This document shows, piece by piece, positions 52,564-62,049 of a stretch of DNA of 64,000 nucleotides. The translations under genes and the position numbers were made by a program. Source of the DNA: an uncultured Duncaniella sp. (lineage in GTDB: Bacteria; Bacteroidota; Bacteroidia; Bacteroidales; Muribaculaceae); NCBI GenBank assembly GCA_910587515.1, contig CAJULW010000035.1, forward strand, positions 62,001-126,000, read 5' to 3'. Below the pieces are notes generated by a model, which searched no databases, was not told the DNA's origin, and worked only from the letters and a program-made list of their open reading frames with translations. The stretch's first letter is position 1. Every line of letters starts with the position of its first letter.

Positions 52564-54303
52564 ATGAACATCCTTGAACTCAGCGAACAAGAGATAGTGA
52601 GACGCGCAAGTCTCGATGAAATGCGCAGACGCGGCATCGAACCGTTTCCCGCAGCCGAATTTCCCGTCAACGCTTACTCTGACGACATAAAGGAATCATT
52701 TGACGACAATGCGCCCAAACAGACCGTTTCGGTAGCGGGACGAATAATGGGCCGACGGATAATGGGCAAGGCCTCCTTCCTTGAGCTACAGGATTCCCAC
52801 GGCCGTATACAGATATACATCAACCGCGACGAAATTTGTCCGGATGAAGACAAAGATCTTTATAATGTAGTGTTCAAAAAACTGCTTGACATCGGTGATT
52901 TCGTCGGTATCAACGGCTACGTATTCCGCACACAGACAGGAGAGATTTCCGTTCACGCACAGGAACTTGTCGTACTCGGCAAGTCACTGCGTCCTCTACC
53001 CATTGTCAAAGTCAAAGACGGGGTGACATACGACGCGTTCGACGACCCTGAATTGCGTTATCGTCGCCGGTATGTAGACCTTGTCGTAAACGACGGTGTA
53101 AAAGACATATTCATCAAAAGAAATAAGGTCTACACCTCGATGCGCGACTATTTCAACGCATCCGGTTATATGGAAGTGGAAACACCGATCCTTCAATCAA
53201 TACCGGGAGGTGCTGCCGCACGTCCTTTCATAACCCACCACAACGCCCTTGATATTCCTCTATATCTACGTATCGCAGACGAACTATATCTCAAACGTCT
53301 CATCGTCGGAGGATTCGAAGGCGTATACGAATTTTCGAAGAACTTCCGTAACGAAGGAATGGACCGTACTCACAATCCAGAATTCACATGTATGGAGATA
53401 TATGTCGCCTACAAGGACTACAACTGGATGATGGATTACACGGAAAAGATGCTTGAGAAAATATGTCTTGACGTCAACGGCACAACTCAAGTCAAAGTCG
53501 GTGACAACATCATAGATTTCAAAGCTCCATACCGTCGTATAACAATGACTGACGCCATCAAAGAACACACCGGTATCGACATCACGGGAATGAGCGAAGA
53601 ACAACTTCGCAATGCGGCTGAATCTCTCGGTATCGAAGTTGACGAAACCATGGGCAAAGGCAAACTTATCGACGAAATATTCGGAGAAAAATGCGAAGGG
53701 TCATACATACAGCCCACATTTATCATAGACTATCCGATCGAAATGTCACCACTGACAAAACGTCATCGTGAAAACCCGGAATTGACCGAACGTTTCGAAT
53801 TGATGGTCAACGGAAAAGAGCTTGCCAACGCTTATTCGGAGCTCAACGACCCGATCGATCAATATGAACGTTTTGTAGAACAGATGAAACTGTCCGAAAA
53901 AGGAGATGACGAGGCCATGATCATCGACCGAGACTTTATACGCGCGCTCGAATACGGAATGCCTCCCACATCAGGCATGGGTATAGGCATGGACCGTCTC
54001 GTAATGCTTATGACAGGACAGACAACTATACAGGAGGTGCTTTTCTTCCCACAGATGCGTCCCGAAAAGACACAGCGCCGCGACAAAGAAGATGCTTTCA
54101 CAGCCCTGGGCGTAAATAAAGAATGGATAGCTCCGCTTTATAAAGCAGGAGTCAACACAATCGAACAGCTTGCCGCTCAATCGGCCGGAAAACTCCATCA
54201 AGAACTTTGTGGCATAAATAAAAAATTCAAACTCGGCCTCAAAGCCCCTATTGTCGAGACTATCGAACAATGGATCGCATCCGCATCCAATAAAGAGAAC
54301 TAA
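52564..54303 (+). CDS. lysS: lysyl-tRNA synthetase (class II)
   Basis: 579 residues. OB-fold anticodon-binding domain (~50-165, 'VSVAGRIMGRRIMGKASFLELQDSHGRIQIYI'), then the class II core: motif 2 'FSKNFRNEGMDRTHNPEFTCMEIY' and motif 3 'GMGIGMDRLVMLMTGQTTIQEVLFFP'. After the catalytic domain, about 70 extra residues ('TALGVNKEWIAPLYKAGVNTIEQLAAQ...') look like a helix-hairpin-helix extension frequent in Bacteroidetes LysRS. Start of a probable lysS-gpsA-pgi operon. Confidence 0.97.
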   Translation: MNILELSEQEIVRRASLDEMRRRGIEPFPAAEFPVNAYSDDIKESFDDNAPKQTVSVAGRIMGRRIMGKASFLELQDSHGRIQIYINRDEICPDEDKDLYNVVFKKLLDIGDFVGINGYVFRTQTGEISVHAQELVVLGKSLRPLPIVKVKDGVTYDAFDDPELRYRRRYVDLVVNDGVKDIFIKRNKVYTSMRDYFNASGYMEVETPILQSIPGGAAARPFITHHNALDIPLYLRIADELYLKRLIVGGFEGVYEFSKNFRNEGMDRTHNPEFTCMEIYVAYKDYNWMMDYTEKMLEKICLDVNGTTQVKVGDNIIDFKAPYRRITMTDAIKEHTGIDITGMSEEQLRNAAESLGIEVDETMGKGKLIDEIFGEKCEGSYIQPTFIIDYPIEMSPLTKRHRENPELTERFELMVNGKELANAYSELNDPIDQYERFVEQMKLSEKGDDEAMIIDRDFIRALEYGMPPTSGMGIGMDRLVMLMTGQTTIQEVLFFPQMRPEKTQRRDKEDAFTALGVNKEWIAPLYKAGVNTIEQLAAQSAGKLHQELCGINKKFKLGLKAPIVETIEQWIASASNKEN

Positions 54304-54320
54304 CCTCAGTCAAAGCAGAC

Positions 54321-55313
54321 ATGGCTTTTAACAAAATAGCGATAATGGGAGGCGGAAGCTGGGCCACAGCACTCGCCAAACTACTCCTGCGCAATTGCGA
54401 CTCCATTCTTTGGTATATGCGTCGCGACGACCGTATAGAGGATTTCAAGAAGCTTGGCCATAATCCCGCGTATTTGACCGACGTCCAGTTTGATGTGTCA
54501 CGGATTGAATTTTCAAGCGACATAAACTATGTGTGTTCGCAGGCAGACACGCTTCTTATGGTCATGCCGTCACCTTATTTCAAGACGCATATCAACAAAA
54601 TAAATGTAGATATCTCTGACAAATATGTGATATCAGCGGTCAAAGGCATAGTCCCGGGTGACAACGAAATTATTTCGGATTTCGTAATGCATCATTTCGG
54701 AGTCAAACCGGATCGCACGTTGGTCATATCCGGTCCGTGCCATGCCGAGGAGGTGGCTCTCGACCGACCAAGTTTTCTTACTGTCGGATGCCATGACGTT
54801 GTATGCGCCGAAGAGTTCAGCTCTCGTCTTGTGTCACCCAATACACGCGTCATACCGTCAAGCGACGTTGAAGGAATCGAATACGCAGCCGTGCTTAAGA
54901 ATGTCTATTCAATAGCGGCAGGAATAGTCCACGGCATGAAAGGCGGTGACAATCTTTTGGCCATGCTCGTAAGTAACGCTATCCGGGAAATGGAACGCTT
55001 CGTCGACGAGGTGTGTCCGCGCCCACGCTGTATCTGTGACTCTGTTTATCTCGGTGACCTTCTTGTGACGGCCTATTCCCGTTTTTCACGCAATCATAAT
55101 TTCGGCTCGATAATCGGGAAAGGATACTCCGTCTCGACTGCGCGAATGGAAATGGAACAGACAGCCGAAGGATACTACGGCACAAAATGCGTCAAAGAGA
55201 TAAATAAAAAATATGGCGTAGAAATGCCCATACTCGACGCTGTGTATGACATCCTTTATCGACACGCCAATGCTGAAAGATCCATACGCGCCCTCGGGAA
55301 ATGGTTCATTTGA
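54321..55313 (+). CDS. gpsA: NAD(P)-dependent glycerol-3-phosphate dehydrogenase
   Basis: 330 residues. Makes sn-glycerol-3-phosphate for phospholipids. N-terminal Rossmann motif IAIMGGGSWATALAKLL, 'ISAVKGIVPGDNEIISDF', and the C-terminal catalytic domain with the Lys in EYAAVLKNVYSIAAGIVHGM and 'TAYSRFSRNHNFG'. 17 bp after lysS. Confidence 0.95.
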   Translation: MAFNKIAIMGGGSWATALAKLLLRNCDSILWYMRRDDRIEDFKKLGHNPAYLTDVQFDVSRIEFSSDINYVCSQADTLLMVMPSPYFKTHINKINVDISDKYVISAVKGIVPGDNEIISDFVMHHFGVKPDRTLVISGPCHAEEVALDRPSFLTVGCHDVVCAEEFSSRLVSPNTRVIPSSDVEGIEYAAVLKNVYSIAAGIVHGMKGGDNLLAMLVSNAIREMERFVDEVCPRPRCICDSVYLGDLLVTAYSRFSRNHNFGSIIGKGYSVSTARMEMEQTAEGYYGTKCVKEINKKYGVEMPILDAVYDILYRHANAERSIRALGKWFI

Positions 55314-55362
55314 GCCATCTGAAAATATAAATACCAGACAATCAAACTAAAACGCAAATAGC

Positions 55363-56703
55363 ATGAAGACTTTAACCGTTGACATTAAAGACGTGCTCGG
55401 AACAGTGAGCAACGAAGACATCAACAAGCTCGATTCAGTAGCAGCAAACGGTCTTGAGCAAGTACTTAATGGCACGGGAGCCGGAAGTGATTTCCTCGGA
55501 TGGGTCAATCTACCCACCGAAACAACCGACGCCCTGCTTGACGACATAATCGCTACAGCCGAATCTCTCCGTCAGGACTGCGACACTGTTGTCGCAATCG
55601 GAATCGGAGGTTCATATCTTGGAGCAAAAGCCGTCATCGAAGCTCTGAGTGACAGTTTTGCAGCTTACCGTCCGACACAAAATGGAAATCCCAAAGTCCT
55701 TTTTGCAGGACAAAACATAGGTGAAGACTATCTGTATGAACTACAGGACTATTTGAAAGACAAACGTTTCGGTATAATCGTTATCTCCAAAAGCGGAACG
55801 ACTACAGAACCGGCCATCGCATTCCGTCTGTTAAAAGAACAACTCGAAAAACAACTTGGCCTTGAAGAAGCCAGAAAAAGGATCGTCGCAATAACCGACG
55901 CTCAACGAGGCGCGCTACGTCGTCTCGCCACAGAAGAAGGCTATAAGACTTTTGTCATCGCTGACAATGTCGGTGGACGCTTCTCCGTACTGACCCCTGT
56001 CGGTCTTCTTCCTATAGCGGTAGCCGGTTTTGACATCCGCGCACTGATCGATGGAGCCGCAGAGATGGAAAAAATGACCAACTCCGCTGACCGTAACAAC
56101 GCTTCACTGTTATACGCCCAAACCCGCAACGCACTCTATAATGCCGGAAAGAAAACTGAAATATTGGTCAATTACAATCCAAAACTTCATTTCTTTGGTG
56201 AATGGTGGAAGCAGCTCTACGGAGAGAGCGAAGGAAAAGACAACAAAGGAATCTTCCCAGCAGCAGTCGATAACTCCACAGACCTCCACTCTATGGGACA
56301 ATGGATCCAGGAAGGTGAACGCACTATTTTCGAAACCGTAATCTCCGTACGTGAATCCAAACACGAAAAACTCATCCCGGCTGACGAAGCCAACCTTGAC
56401 GGACTGAACTATATCGCAGGCAAACGAATCGACGAAGTAAATAAAATGGCAGAACTGGGAACACGTCTGGCACATATAGACGGAGGAGTACCTAATATAC
56501 TTATCACTATCCCGACTCTCGAGGAGAAATACCTCGGCCAGCTCATCTATTTCTTTGAAAAAGCCTGCGGCATCAGTGGCTATATCCTTGATGTCAATCC
56601 ATTCAACCAACCGGGAGTGGAAGCATACAAACGCAACATGTTCGCTCTTCTCGCAAAACCGGGCTATGAAAAAGAAACAGAAGCAATCAAAGCACGCCTA
56701 TAA
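55363..56703 (+). CDS. pgi: glucose-6-phosphate isomerase
   Basis: 446 residues, the shorter bacterial form. Interconverts glucose-6-P and fructose-6-P. Sugar-phosphate binding segments 'VAIGIGGSYLGAKAVIEAL' and 'IVISKSGTTTEPAIAFRLL', and the signature 'GRFSVLTPVGLLPIAVAGFDI'. 49 bp after gpsA and followed by a strong terminator. Confidence 0.96.
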   Translation: MKTLTVDIKDVLGTVSNEDINKLDSVAANGLEQVLNGTGAGSDFLGWVNLPTETTDALLDDIIATAESLRQDCDTVVAIGIGGSYLGAKAVIEALSDSFAAYRPTQNGNPKVLFAGQNIGEDYLYELQDYLKDKRFGIIVISKSGTTTEPAIAFRLLKEQLEKQLGLEEARKRIVAITDAQRGALRRLATEEGYKTFVIADNVGGRFSVLTPVGLLPIAVAGFDIRALIDGAAEMEKMTNSADRNNASLLYAQTRNALYNAGKKTEILVNYNPKLHFFGEWWKQLYGESEGKDNKGIFPAAVDNSTDLHSMGQWIQEGERTIFETVISVRESKHEKLIPADEANLDGLNYIAGKRIDEVNKMAELGTRLAHIDGGVPNILITIPTLEEKYLGQLIYFFEKACGISGYILDVNPFNQPGVEAYKRNMFALLAKPGYEKETEAIKARL

Positions 56704-56738
56704 TCCACACAGAAGAACTTAAAAATACTTTCATCAAT

Positions 56739-56785
56739 TATATAACGGAACGTACAGCCGACATGGCTGTACGTTCCGTTATATA
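56739..56785. terminator. convergent terminator between pgi and the AlbA_2 gene (perfect 21-bp stem)
   Basis: 56739-56759 is perfectly complementary to 56765-56785 with a 5-nt GACAT loop and a T-rich flank, serving both the rightward pgi operon and the leftward luxS operon. Confidence 0.88.
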
Positions 56786-56820
56786 TTTTATCCATAAGAT
56801 CCCCTTCATAAAACACCCGT

Positions 56821-57480
56821 TTAATTCACGTCTTTACCCACAATCAAAAATTCCCGCCCGTTATACTCAAAGTCAATAAGCCTCATCGAATATAACCGGA
56901 TTATAGTCTCTTCAGCGGAAACCTTAGACACTCTTGCCGCAAGCATAAAATCATCGATTCTAACCGCGGCCTTCTCTATCATCGAGAGTAACTTTCGCTC
57001 CCTATCGAAAAGAGGCAACAGAGTCCCTGTTTCCTTACTGCACGCAATCCAAGCACGAACCATAAGAGATGGAGCTACGATGTTCTCATCTTTGACCCGA
57101 TAATACGCACGACGCGATCCGTCTGCTTCAAGCACGACGACTGGCCGCCTGTCAGCCTGTCCGATCTCTATGCGCAACACCAGTTTATCCCCGTCAGTCT
57201 TGAATGCCGCCACCTGGATCTTCTGTGGCGGAGAGCAGTACATAGAAGCGGCCTGTTCGATTATATATATATCCTCCTCGTTGCGCACACCTGCAATCAT
57301 CCCATTATCCTTTACACCGACGAGTAGTCGGCCACCATCCCGGTTAGCGAAAGCCGAAACAGTACGGGCAATCTTGCGGGCATCGGAAATCGCGAATTTA
57401 AAATCCTGCTGCTCGTGCTCACCTTCCTCGATAAGACCTGCTATATAATATTTACCCTTTATACCCTGAAGATCCTTCAT
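56821..57480 (-). CDS. AlbA_2 (Schlafen-like) domain protein with C-terminal winged-helix-like region
   Basis: 219 residues. 'EGEHEQQDFKFAISDARKIARTVSAFANRDGGRLLVGVKDNGMIAGV' is the AlbA_2 signature (E..DFK...FAN..GG.L..GV.D.G). The C-terminal part ('RERKLLSMIEKAAVRIDDFMLAARVSKVSAEETIIRLYSMRLIDFEY') resembles a winged-helix DNA-binding domain. It is probably a transcriptional or nucleic-acid-binding regulator; target unknown. Its start lies inside the 3' end of luxS (29-bp overlap in another frame), indicating coupled translation. Confidence 0.8.
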   Translation of the reverse strand: MKDLQGIKGKYYIAGLIEEGEHEQQDFKFAISDARKIARTVSAFANRDGGRLLVGVKDNGMIAGVRNEEDIYIIEQAASMYCSPPQKIQVAAFKTDGDKLVLRIEIGQADRRPVVVLEADGSRRAYYRVKDENIVAPSLMVRAWIACSKETGTLLPLFDRERKLLSMIEKAAVRIDDFMLAARVSKVSAEETIIRLYSMRLIDFEYNGREFLIVGKDVN

Positions 57481-57967
57481 TGTCAGTCGGATATTCTAAA
57501 TTTTCCGGTTTGATATCAACCAAGACCTCTTCAATATACTTTCCGGCTACCCGTCGCGCCTCTTCAAGATTCATAAACGAATAGTTACCGCAATCGCGCG
57601 GAGTGGCACCTGGAATTTCTCCGTCAAAATTAGCGACAAACTCCATAGTCTCCTTTATGAGTGGAACTATTTCCAGTGCATCCAAAGCTCCTTGCAATAT
57701 CAGATAATTTCCCGTACAGCACCCCATAGGCCCCCAATATACCACCCGGTCTTTCCACACCGGATGATTGCGAAGAAACGTAGCGGCAAGATGCTCCATG
57801 GCGTGTAGAGCGTCAGGGCTCAATGCTTTTTGCCTGTTAGGTTCAGTCATGCGTATATCAAAAGTGGTGAGCATGTCACCGGAAGGGGTAATATCACGTC
57901 GCGAGACATAAACACCCCGCATCAGTCGATTATGGTCTATTGTAAAACTCGGAATTTTATCCATCAT
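57452..57967 (-). CDS. luxS: S-ribosylhomocysteine lyase
   Basis: 171 residues. Cleaves S-ribosylhomocysteine to homocysteine and DPD, the AI-2 precursor. Metal site HAMEH (~55-59) plus the catalytic/metal Cys in GPMGCCTGNYLIL (~80-90), and 'FTIDHNRLMRGVYVSRRD' at the N-terminus. It follows mtnN, which supplies its substrate, by 61 bp, so both steps of the activated-methyl cycle lie together. Confidence 0.96.
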   Translation of the reverse strand: MMDKIPSFTIDHNRLMRGVYVSRRDITPSGDMLTTFDIRMTEPNRQKALSPDALHAMEHLAATFLRNHPVWKDRVVYWGPMGCCTGNYLILQGALDALEIVPLIKETMEFVANFDGEIPGATPRDCGNYSFMNLEEARRVAGKYIEEVLVDIKPENLEYPTDNEGSSGYKG

Positions 57968-58028
57968 ATACGTCTTTAACAGAAACTACAAAAATTACAG
58001 TCCGAAATGATATAGTCAAACCATGTGA

Positions 58029-58694
58029 CTACAACGACGACAATATTTCCCTGACGACTGCAAATGATTTCTGGGGAGCCTCCTCCCAGAAATCCTCATA
58101 TTGGCGTGAATTGTCGTGTGAACACCACGGAGTATCACTGATAACTCGCATACACATGAAAGGCACACCACGCACCGTACACACTTGGGCTATAGCGGCC
58201 GATTCCATATCCACCGCCATCACGTCAGGAAAATGCGAACGTATATTTTCTATCTCCTCTTTGGAACTGATAAAAAGTTCTCCGGAAGCGATAAGCCCCT
58301 TTCTCACACCATCGGTCTCTTGCAGCTCAGGCATCACAGCCTGAAAAAACTTAGGGCATCCGGGCACACGTCCCCATTCTTCTCCTATGCACCAAAAATC
58401 ATGATGAACAAGACGATCGGCCACAACCATATCCATAACTGAGACCATATCACCGCCACCAGCCGCCACACCGGTATTTATTATCAGGTCAGGCTTGAAA
58501 GCGTCGATGAGACTGACAGTACCAATGGCAGCGTTAACTTTACCTATGCCGCATTGCATCACAGCGACAGAATTTTCACCTATCCACCCACAGTGATAGG
58601 TGACATTTCCCATATCGACGATCGTACTCCGCGACAAAAGCGGAAGTATCAAGGCCTGCTCTTTCTGCATGGCCACTATAATGCCTATTTTCAT
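58029..58694 (-). CDS. mtnN: 5'-methylthioadenosine/S-adenosylhomocysteine nucleosidase
   Basis: 221 residues. Hydrolyses S-adenosylhomocysteine to S-ribosylhomocysteine (the LuxS substrate) and methylthioadenosine. 'KIGIIVAMQKEQALILPLL' at the start, 'QCGIGKVNAAIGTVSLIDAFKPDLIINTGVAAGG' in the middle, and the catalytic VDMESAAIAQVC with downstream ISDTPW. Its ATG overlaps the tatC stop by 4 bp. Confidence 0.95.
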   Translation of the reverse strand: MKIGIIVAMQKEQALILPLLSRSTIVDMGNVTYHCGWIGENSVAVMQCGIGKVNAAIGTVSLIDAFKPDLIINTGVAAGGGDMVSVMDMVVADRLVHHDFWCIGEEWGRVPGCPKFFQAVMPELQETDGVRKGLIASGELFISSKEEIENIRSHFPDVMAVDMESAAIAQVCTVRGVPFMCMRVISDTPWCSHDNSRQYEDFWEEAPQKSFAVVREILSSL

Positions 58695-59503
58695 TGAATT
58701 ATATTTTGTGACGTATTTATTGTATCATGACCATGCGGAAGAGAGAAAGCCGATAACTCCCATAAAATATATAACGGAAGAAACACCACGGTCAATGTAA
58801 ACGGATCACCGGTCGGAGTAATGACAGCAGCGGCTATCAGCAACACGACGACAGCATGCCGTCTGTAACGCGTGAACACACCACGCGTCAGTACACCTGT
58901 TTTCCCTACAATCCATGTGACGAGAGGCAGTTCGAACACTATTCCCATCACAAGAATCAATGCAAGGAAATTATCCATATAAGAATCAAGTGAAATTTGA
59001 TTCGGAATGAGCGCACTCAACTGATAGTCCGCCAAAAAACGGAGAGTAAGAGGAAATACAAGGAAATAGCCTGTGGCCACTCCTAAAAAGAACATTAAGT
59101 TTCCAGCGAGAAAAGCCCAACGGATTCCACGCTTTTCTTCTTCATATAGCCCCGGTGACACAAATCCCCAAAGCATATATACACAAACCGGGAAAGATAT
59201 AACTACCGCAAGCCAGAACGCAGTGGTTGTATGGATGAAAAACTGCGATGCAAGACGGATATTCACAAGGTGAACTTCAAATCTTTCTCCACCGGTATCC
59301 GACAAAGAGCTCGCTTCCGAAATTTTATCAAGCCATTGGTATGTGACGAAGTCGCCATGACAAGGAGCAAGAATCACCGAATCAAATATACTGGGCATGG
59401 CAGCAAACAAGACAACTGTCAGCACAGCCAAAAAAGCCACCATCCGGAGCAAGACCCCTCGTAGAGCTTCGGCATGCTCCCAAAATCCCATTTCAGCACT
59501 CAC
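58691..59503 (-). CDS. tatC: Sec-independent protein translocase TatC
   Basis: 270 residues, six membrane segments. Receptor component of the twin-arginine pathway: 'GFWEHAEALRG' (the conserved H-LR near the N-terminus), 'GLYEEEKR' in the cytoplasmic loop and 'FELPLVTWIVGKTGVLT'. The ORF starts with GTG at 59503, overlapping the tatA stop by 4 bp (GTGA). An ATG four codons later (59491) is the alternative. Confidence 0.94.
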   Translation of the reverse strand: MSAEMGFWEHAEALRGVLLRMVAFLAVLTVVLFAAMPSIFDSVILAPCHGDFVTYQWLDKISEASSLSDTGGERFEVHLVNIRLASQFFIHTTTAFWLAVVISFPVCVYMLWGFVSPGLYEEEKRGIRWAFLAGNLMFFLGVATGYFLVFPLTLRFLADYQLSALIPNQISLDSYMDNFLALILVMGIVFELPLVTWIVGKTGVLTRGVFTRYRRHAVVVLLIAAAVITPTGDPFTLTVVFLPLYILWELSAFSLPHGHDTINTSQNIIQ

Positions 59504-59712
59504 TTCCGATCTTTATCTGCAGGTGTGTCGTTTTGTATATCGGTATTGTTTATCTGGCTAACAGTATCGTTAATCCCCTGCTTAAAAGAAGTGATACCTT
59601 TTCCGAGACTTCTGGCAAGTTCAGGTATGCGTTTCGCTCCAAACAGCAGAAGAAACGCTATGAGTATGACTATTATCTCGCCTGTACCGAGATTGAAAAT
59701 ACAAGGCAGCAT
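59500..59712 (-). CDS. tatA: Sec-independent protein translocase TatA
   Basis: 70 residues. A single N-terminal membrane helix (NLGTGEIIVILIAFLLLFG) followed by the amphipathic helix GAKRIPELARSLGKGITSFKQG, the TatA signature with the hinge FGAKRIPEL. No separate tatB is seen; a minimal TatA-TatC system is normal outside Proteobacteria. First gene of tatA-tatC-mtnN-luxS-AlbA_2. Confidence 0.95.
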   Translation of the reverse strand: MLPCIFNLGTGEIIVILIAFLLLFGAKRIPELARSLGKGITSFKQGINDTVSQINNTDIQNDTPADKDRK

Positions 59713-59778
59713 TGATTTTATTAGAACAATTAATGGTTAAAGTCTGAAATTTGAGAACCTGAGTTCACCACTATTCTG

Positions 59779-59786
59779 CAAAGTTA
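59779..59786 (-). promoter_or_regulatory. -7 promoter box of the tatA operon
   Basis: Minus strand TAACTTTG (plus-strand CAAAGTTA) fits TAnnTTTG, 67 bp upstream of the tatA ATG. Confidence 0.6.
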
Positions 59787-59883
59787 GTTATTTTTTCAGT
59801 GTGCAACCGTTTAAAATAAGCTCCAGTAGAAAACGCATAAGTTAAAAATAGTTTTTGAACCTTAAAATTATACAGAAAAAGCG

Positions 59884-59891
59884 TAACTTTG
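59884..59891 (+). promoter_or_regulatory. -7 promoter box of fabD
   Basis: TAACTTTG fits TAnnTTTG, 135 bp before the fabD ATG. The 313-bp gap between tatA and fabD holds only these two divergent promoters and their leaders. Confidence 0.55.
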
Positions 59892-60025
59892 CAGTCCGAT
59901 AACAAATTAACACACCTGATCAAACCGCATCAAATTATTTTTACATAGTAACGATAAGTGGTTTTACGATTTCGATCCGATGTTCATAGCATATTATTTA
60001 GAAAATTAATATAATAGAAATTTCT

Positions 60026-60904
60026 ATGAAAGCATTTGTATTCCCCGGTCAGGGGGCCCAATTCGTAGGAATGGGCAAAGACCTATATGAAAGCAATGAG
60101 GTTGCCAAAGAAATGTTTGAGAAAGCCAACGAAATTCTTGGATTCCGCATTACAGACCTCATGTTTGAAGGCACCGACGAGGATCTTCGGCAGACAAAGG
60201 TAACACAGCCAGCCATTTTCCTCCACTCAGTGATTCTTGCCAAAACCATGGGCGAAGAATTCGATCCTGCCATGGTAGCCGGCCACTCTTTGGGTGAATT
60301 TTCCGCTCTTGTAGCAGCCGGTGCGCTCAACTTTGAAGACGGTGTCCGCCTTGTTTCAGCCCGTGCCCAGGCTATGCAGAAAGCATGTGAACTCAAACCG
60401 TCCACTATGGCTGCGGTGATCGCACTCCCCGACGAAAAAGTAGAGGAAATCTGCGCATCCATTCCGGGTGTTGTCGTTTGCGCCAACTATAACTGCCCTG
60501 GACAGATCGTAATTTCCGGAGAGGAAGATGCGATCGACGCGGCTTGCGAGAAACTGAAAGAAGCCGGTGCAAAACGCGCAATGCGTCTTAAGGTCGGTGG
60601 AGCTTTCCACTCTCCATGCATGGAACCCGCCCGTGCCGAACTCGCTGAAGCGATCGAAAAAACCGAATTCCACCAACCGTCGGTACCCGTCTACCAAAAC
60701 GTGGACGCAAAACCACATACAGACCCAGCAGAGATCAAAGCCAATCTCGTCGCACAACTCACCGCACCAGTACGTTGGACCCAAAGCGTACAAAACATGG
60801 TTGCCGATGGTGCCGACGAGTTCATCGAACTTGGCCCCGGCAAAGTGCTGCAAGGCCTCGTCTCGAAGATCGCCCGTGAGGTCGCCACTTCTGGCCGTCA
60901 GTAA
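60026..60904 (+). CDS. fabD: malonyl-CoA:ACP transacylase
   Basis: 292 residues. Loads malonate on acyl carrier protein for fatty-acid synthesis. FPGQGAQFVGMG at the N-terminus, nucleophile Ser88 in AGHSLGEFSALVAAG, catalytic His in 'GGAFHSPCMEPA', and the closing 'ELGPGKVLQGLVSKI'. Monocistronic or followed by the DUF2156 gene 65 bp downstream. Confidence 0.96.
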   Translation: MKAFVFPGQGAQFVGMGKDLYESNEVAKEMFEKANEILGFRITDLMFEGTDEDLRQTKVTQPAIFLHSVILAKTMGEEFDPAMVAGHSLGEFSALVAAGALNFEDGVRLVSARAQAMQKACELKPSTMAAVIALPDEKVEEICASIPGVVVCANYNCPGQIVISGEEDAIDAACEKLKEAGAKRAMRLKVGGAFHSPCMEPARAELAEAIEKTEFHQPSVPVYQNVDAKPHTDPAEIKANLVAQLTAPVRWTQSVQNMVADGADEFIELGPGKVLQGLVSKIAREVATSGRQ

Positions 60905-60969
60905 ATCGACATCGGGGTGAACCTCGCTCCCCGACATGGTGTTAATCATAGAAACAAGATGTCTCAGCT

Positions 60970-61929
60970 ATGATAACGCCTCAGTCCACAGGAGAAAGCA
61001 CCCTGATATGCACAAAAGCCCTGCACTGCAAAACCGCATTAAACTTCAAGCCCCTCACGCTTGACGACATTCCGGCTCTGCGTCCGTTCTTTGAGCTGTC
61101 GTCATGCCGGACATGCGATTTTACCGTAGGCGGAACATTTATGTGGATCGATTATTTCGACTACAGTTACTGTATATACAACGATACGCTCTTCATAAAA
61201 GGCGTCACCGAAGATGATGTAAGTCGACCGGCTTTTTCGACCCCGATTGGAAACATGGGGCTCGAAGAGTCGGTCGCTCTATTAAAAAAATATTGTCACC
61301 GGGAAAAACACGATCTGATCTTCTCGGCAGTCCCTGATGCATATATTCCTCAATTTAGGAATCTCGGAGCGCGAAACATAAAGGCCCTCGATGATTGGAG
61401 CGATTACCTTTATGACGCCCATGCTCTCGCTACTTTAAGAGGGAAAAAATTAGGAAAGAAACGCAACCATATCAACCGCTTCATTTCAGATAATCCGGAA
61501 TACGATTTTCGTGAACTGACTCCGGAAATGCGTCCCTATGTGAAAGATTTTTTTCTCTCAATACACCTGCCTATCTCCAAACCAGCCATAGCAGACATCG
61601 AACGCTCACAGGTGATGAAAGTGCTCGAATCTCCGGAAACATACGGATTTGAAGGAGCTGTGCTTTCGACTCCGACTGACGGAATAGTGGCCTTCACTCT
61701 CGGAGAAATCATAGGTGATACACTCTATATACACATCGAAAAAATGAACCATGAGATCTCCGGGGCCGGTGAGACAATAAACAAAATGTTCGCCTCCATG
61801 ATGCTTGACCGTCACCCGGAACTCCTGTATATAAATCGCGAAGAAGATGTTGGCGACCCTAGACTACGTCTTGCCAAAAAGTCCTATGATCCAGTCGCCT
61901 TGCTCACAAAATATAATGTCGGGTTTTAG
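60970..61929 (+). CDS. DUF2156 family protein (phosphatidylglycerol lysyltransferase-like GNAT domain)
   Basis: 319 residues. 'FKPLTLDDIPALRPFFELSSCRTCDFTVGGTFMWIDYF' is the usual beginning of this Bacteroidetes/Firmicutes family, with 'KRNHINRFISDNPEYDFRELT' and 'HIEKMNHEISGAGETINKMFASMMLDRHPELLYINREEDVGDPRLRLAKKSYDP' at the GNAT-like end. The family is related to aminoacyl-phosphatidylglycerol synthases, but this short cytosolic form lacks membrane helices, so its acceptor is unknown. A 4-codon ORF (60959-60973) ends in ATGA over its start. Confidence 0.82.
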   Translation: MITPQSTGESTLICTKALHCKTALNFKPLTLDDIPALRPFFELSSCRTCDFTVGGTFMWIDYFDYSYCIYNDTLFIKGVTEDDVSRPAFSTPIGNMGLEESVALLKKYCHREKHDLIFSAVPDAYIPQFRNLGARNIKALDDWSDYLYDAHALATLRGKKLGKKRNHINRFISDNPEYDFRELTPEMRPYVKDFFLSIHLPISKPAIADIERSQVMKVLESPETYGFEGAVLSTPTDGIVAFTLGEIIGDTLYIHIEKMNHEISGAGETINKMFASMMLDRHPELLYINREEDVGDPRLRLAKKSYDPVALLTKYNVGF

Positions 61930-62013
61930 CTTACAGTGGCAAGTGACGGGCTGACCCTATAAATTCTTTACGATAGCATCCGCCATACAGGACACTTATT
62001 TCGGAAAAATGCT

Positions 62014-62021
62014 TATCTTTG
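62014..62021 (+). promoter_or_regulatory. -7 promoter box of metX
   Basis: TATCTTTG fits TAnnTTTG, 28 bp before the metX ATG, giving a short leader with no room for a riboswitch. Confidence 0.55.
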
Positions 62022-62049
62022 CCACCGCTCAAAAGCATTATTCCCCAAA

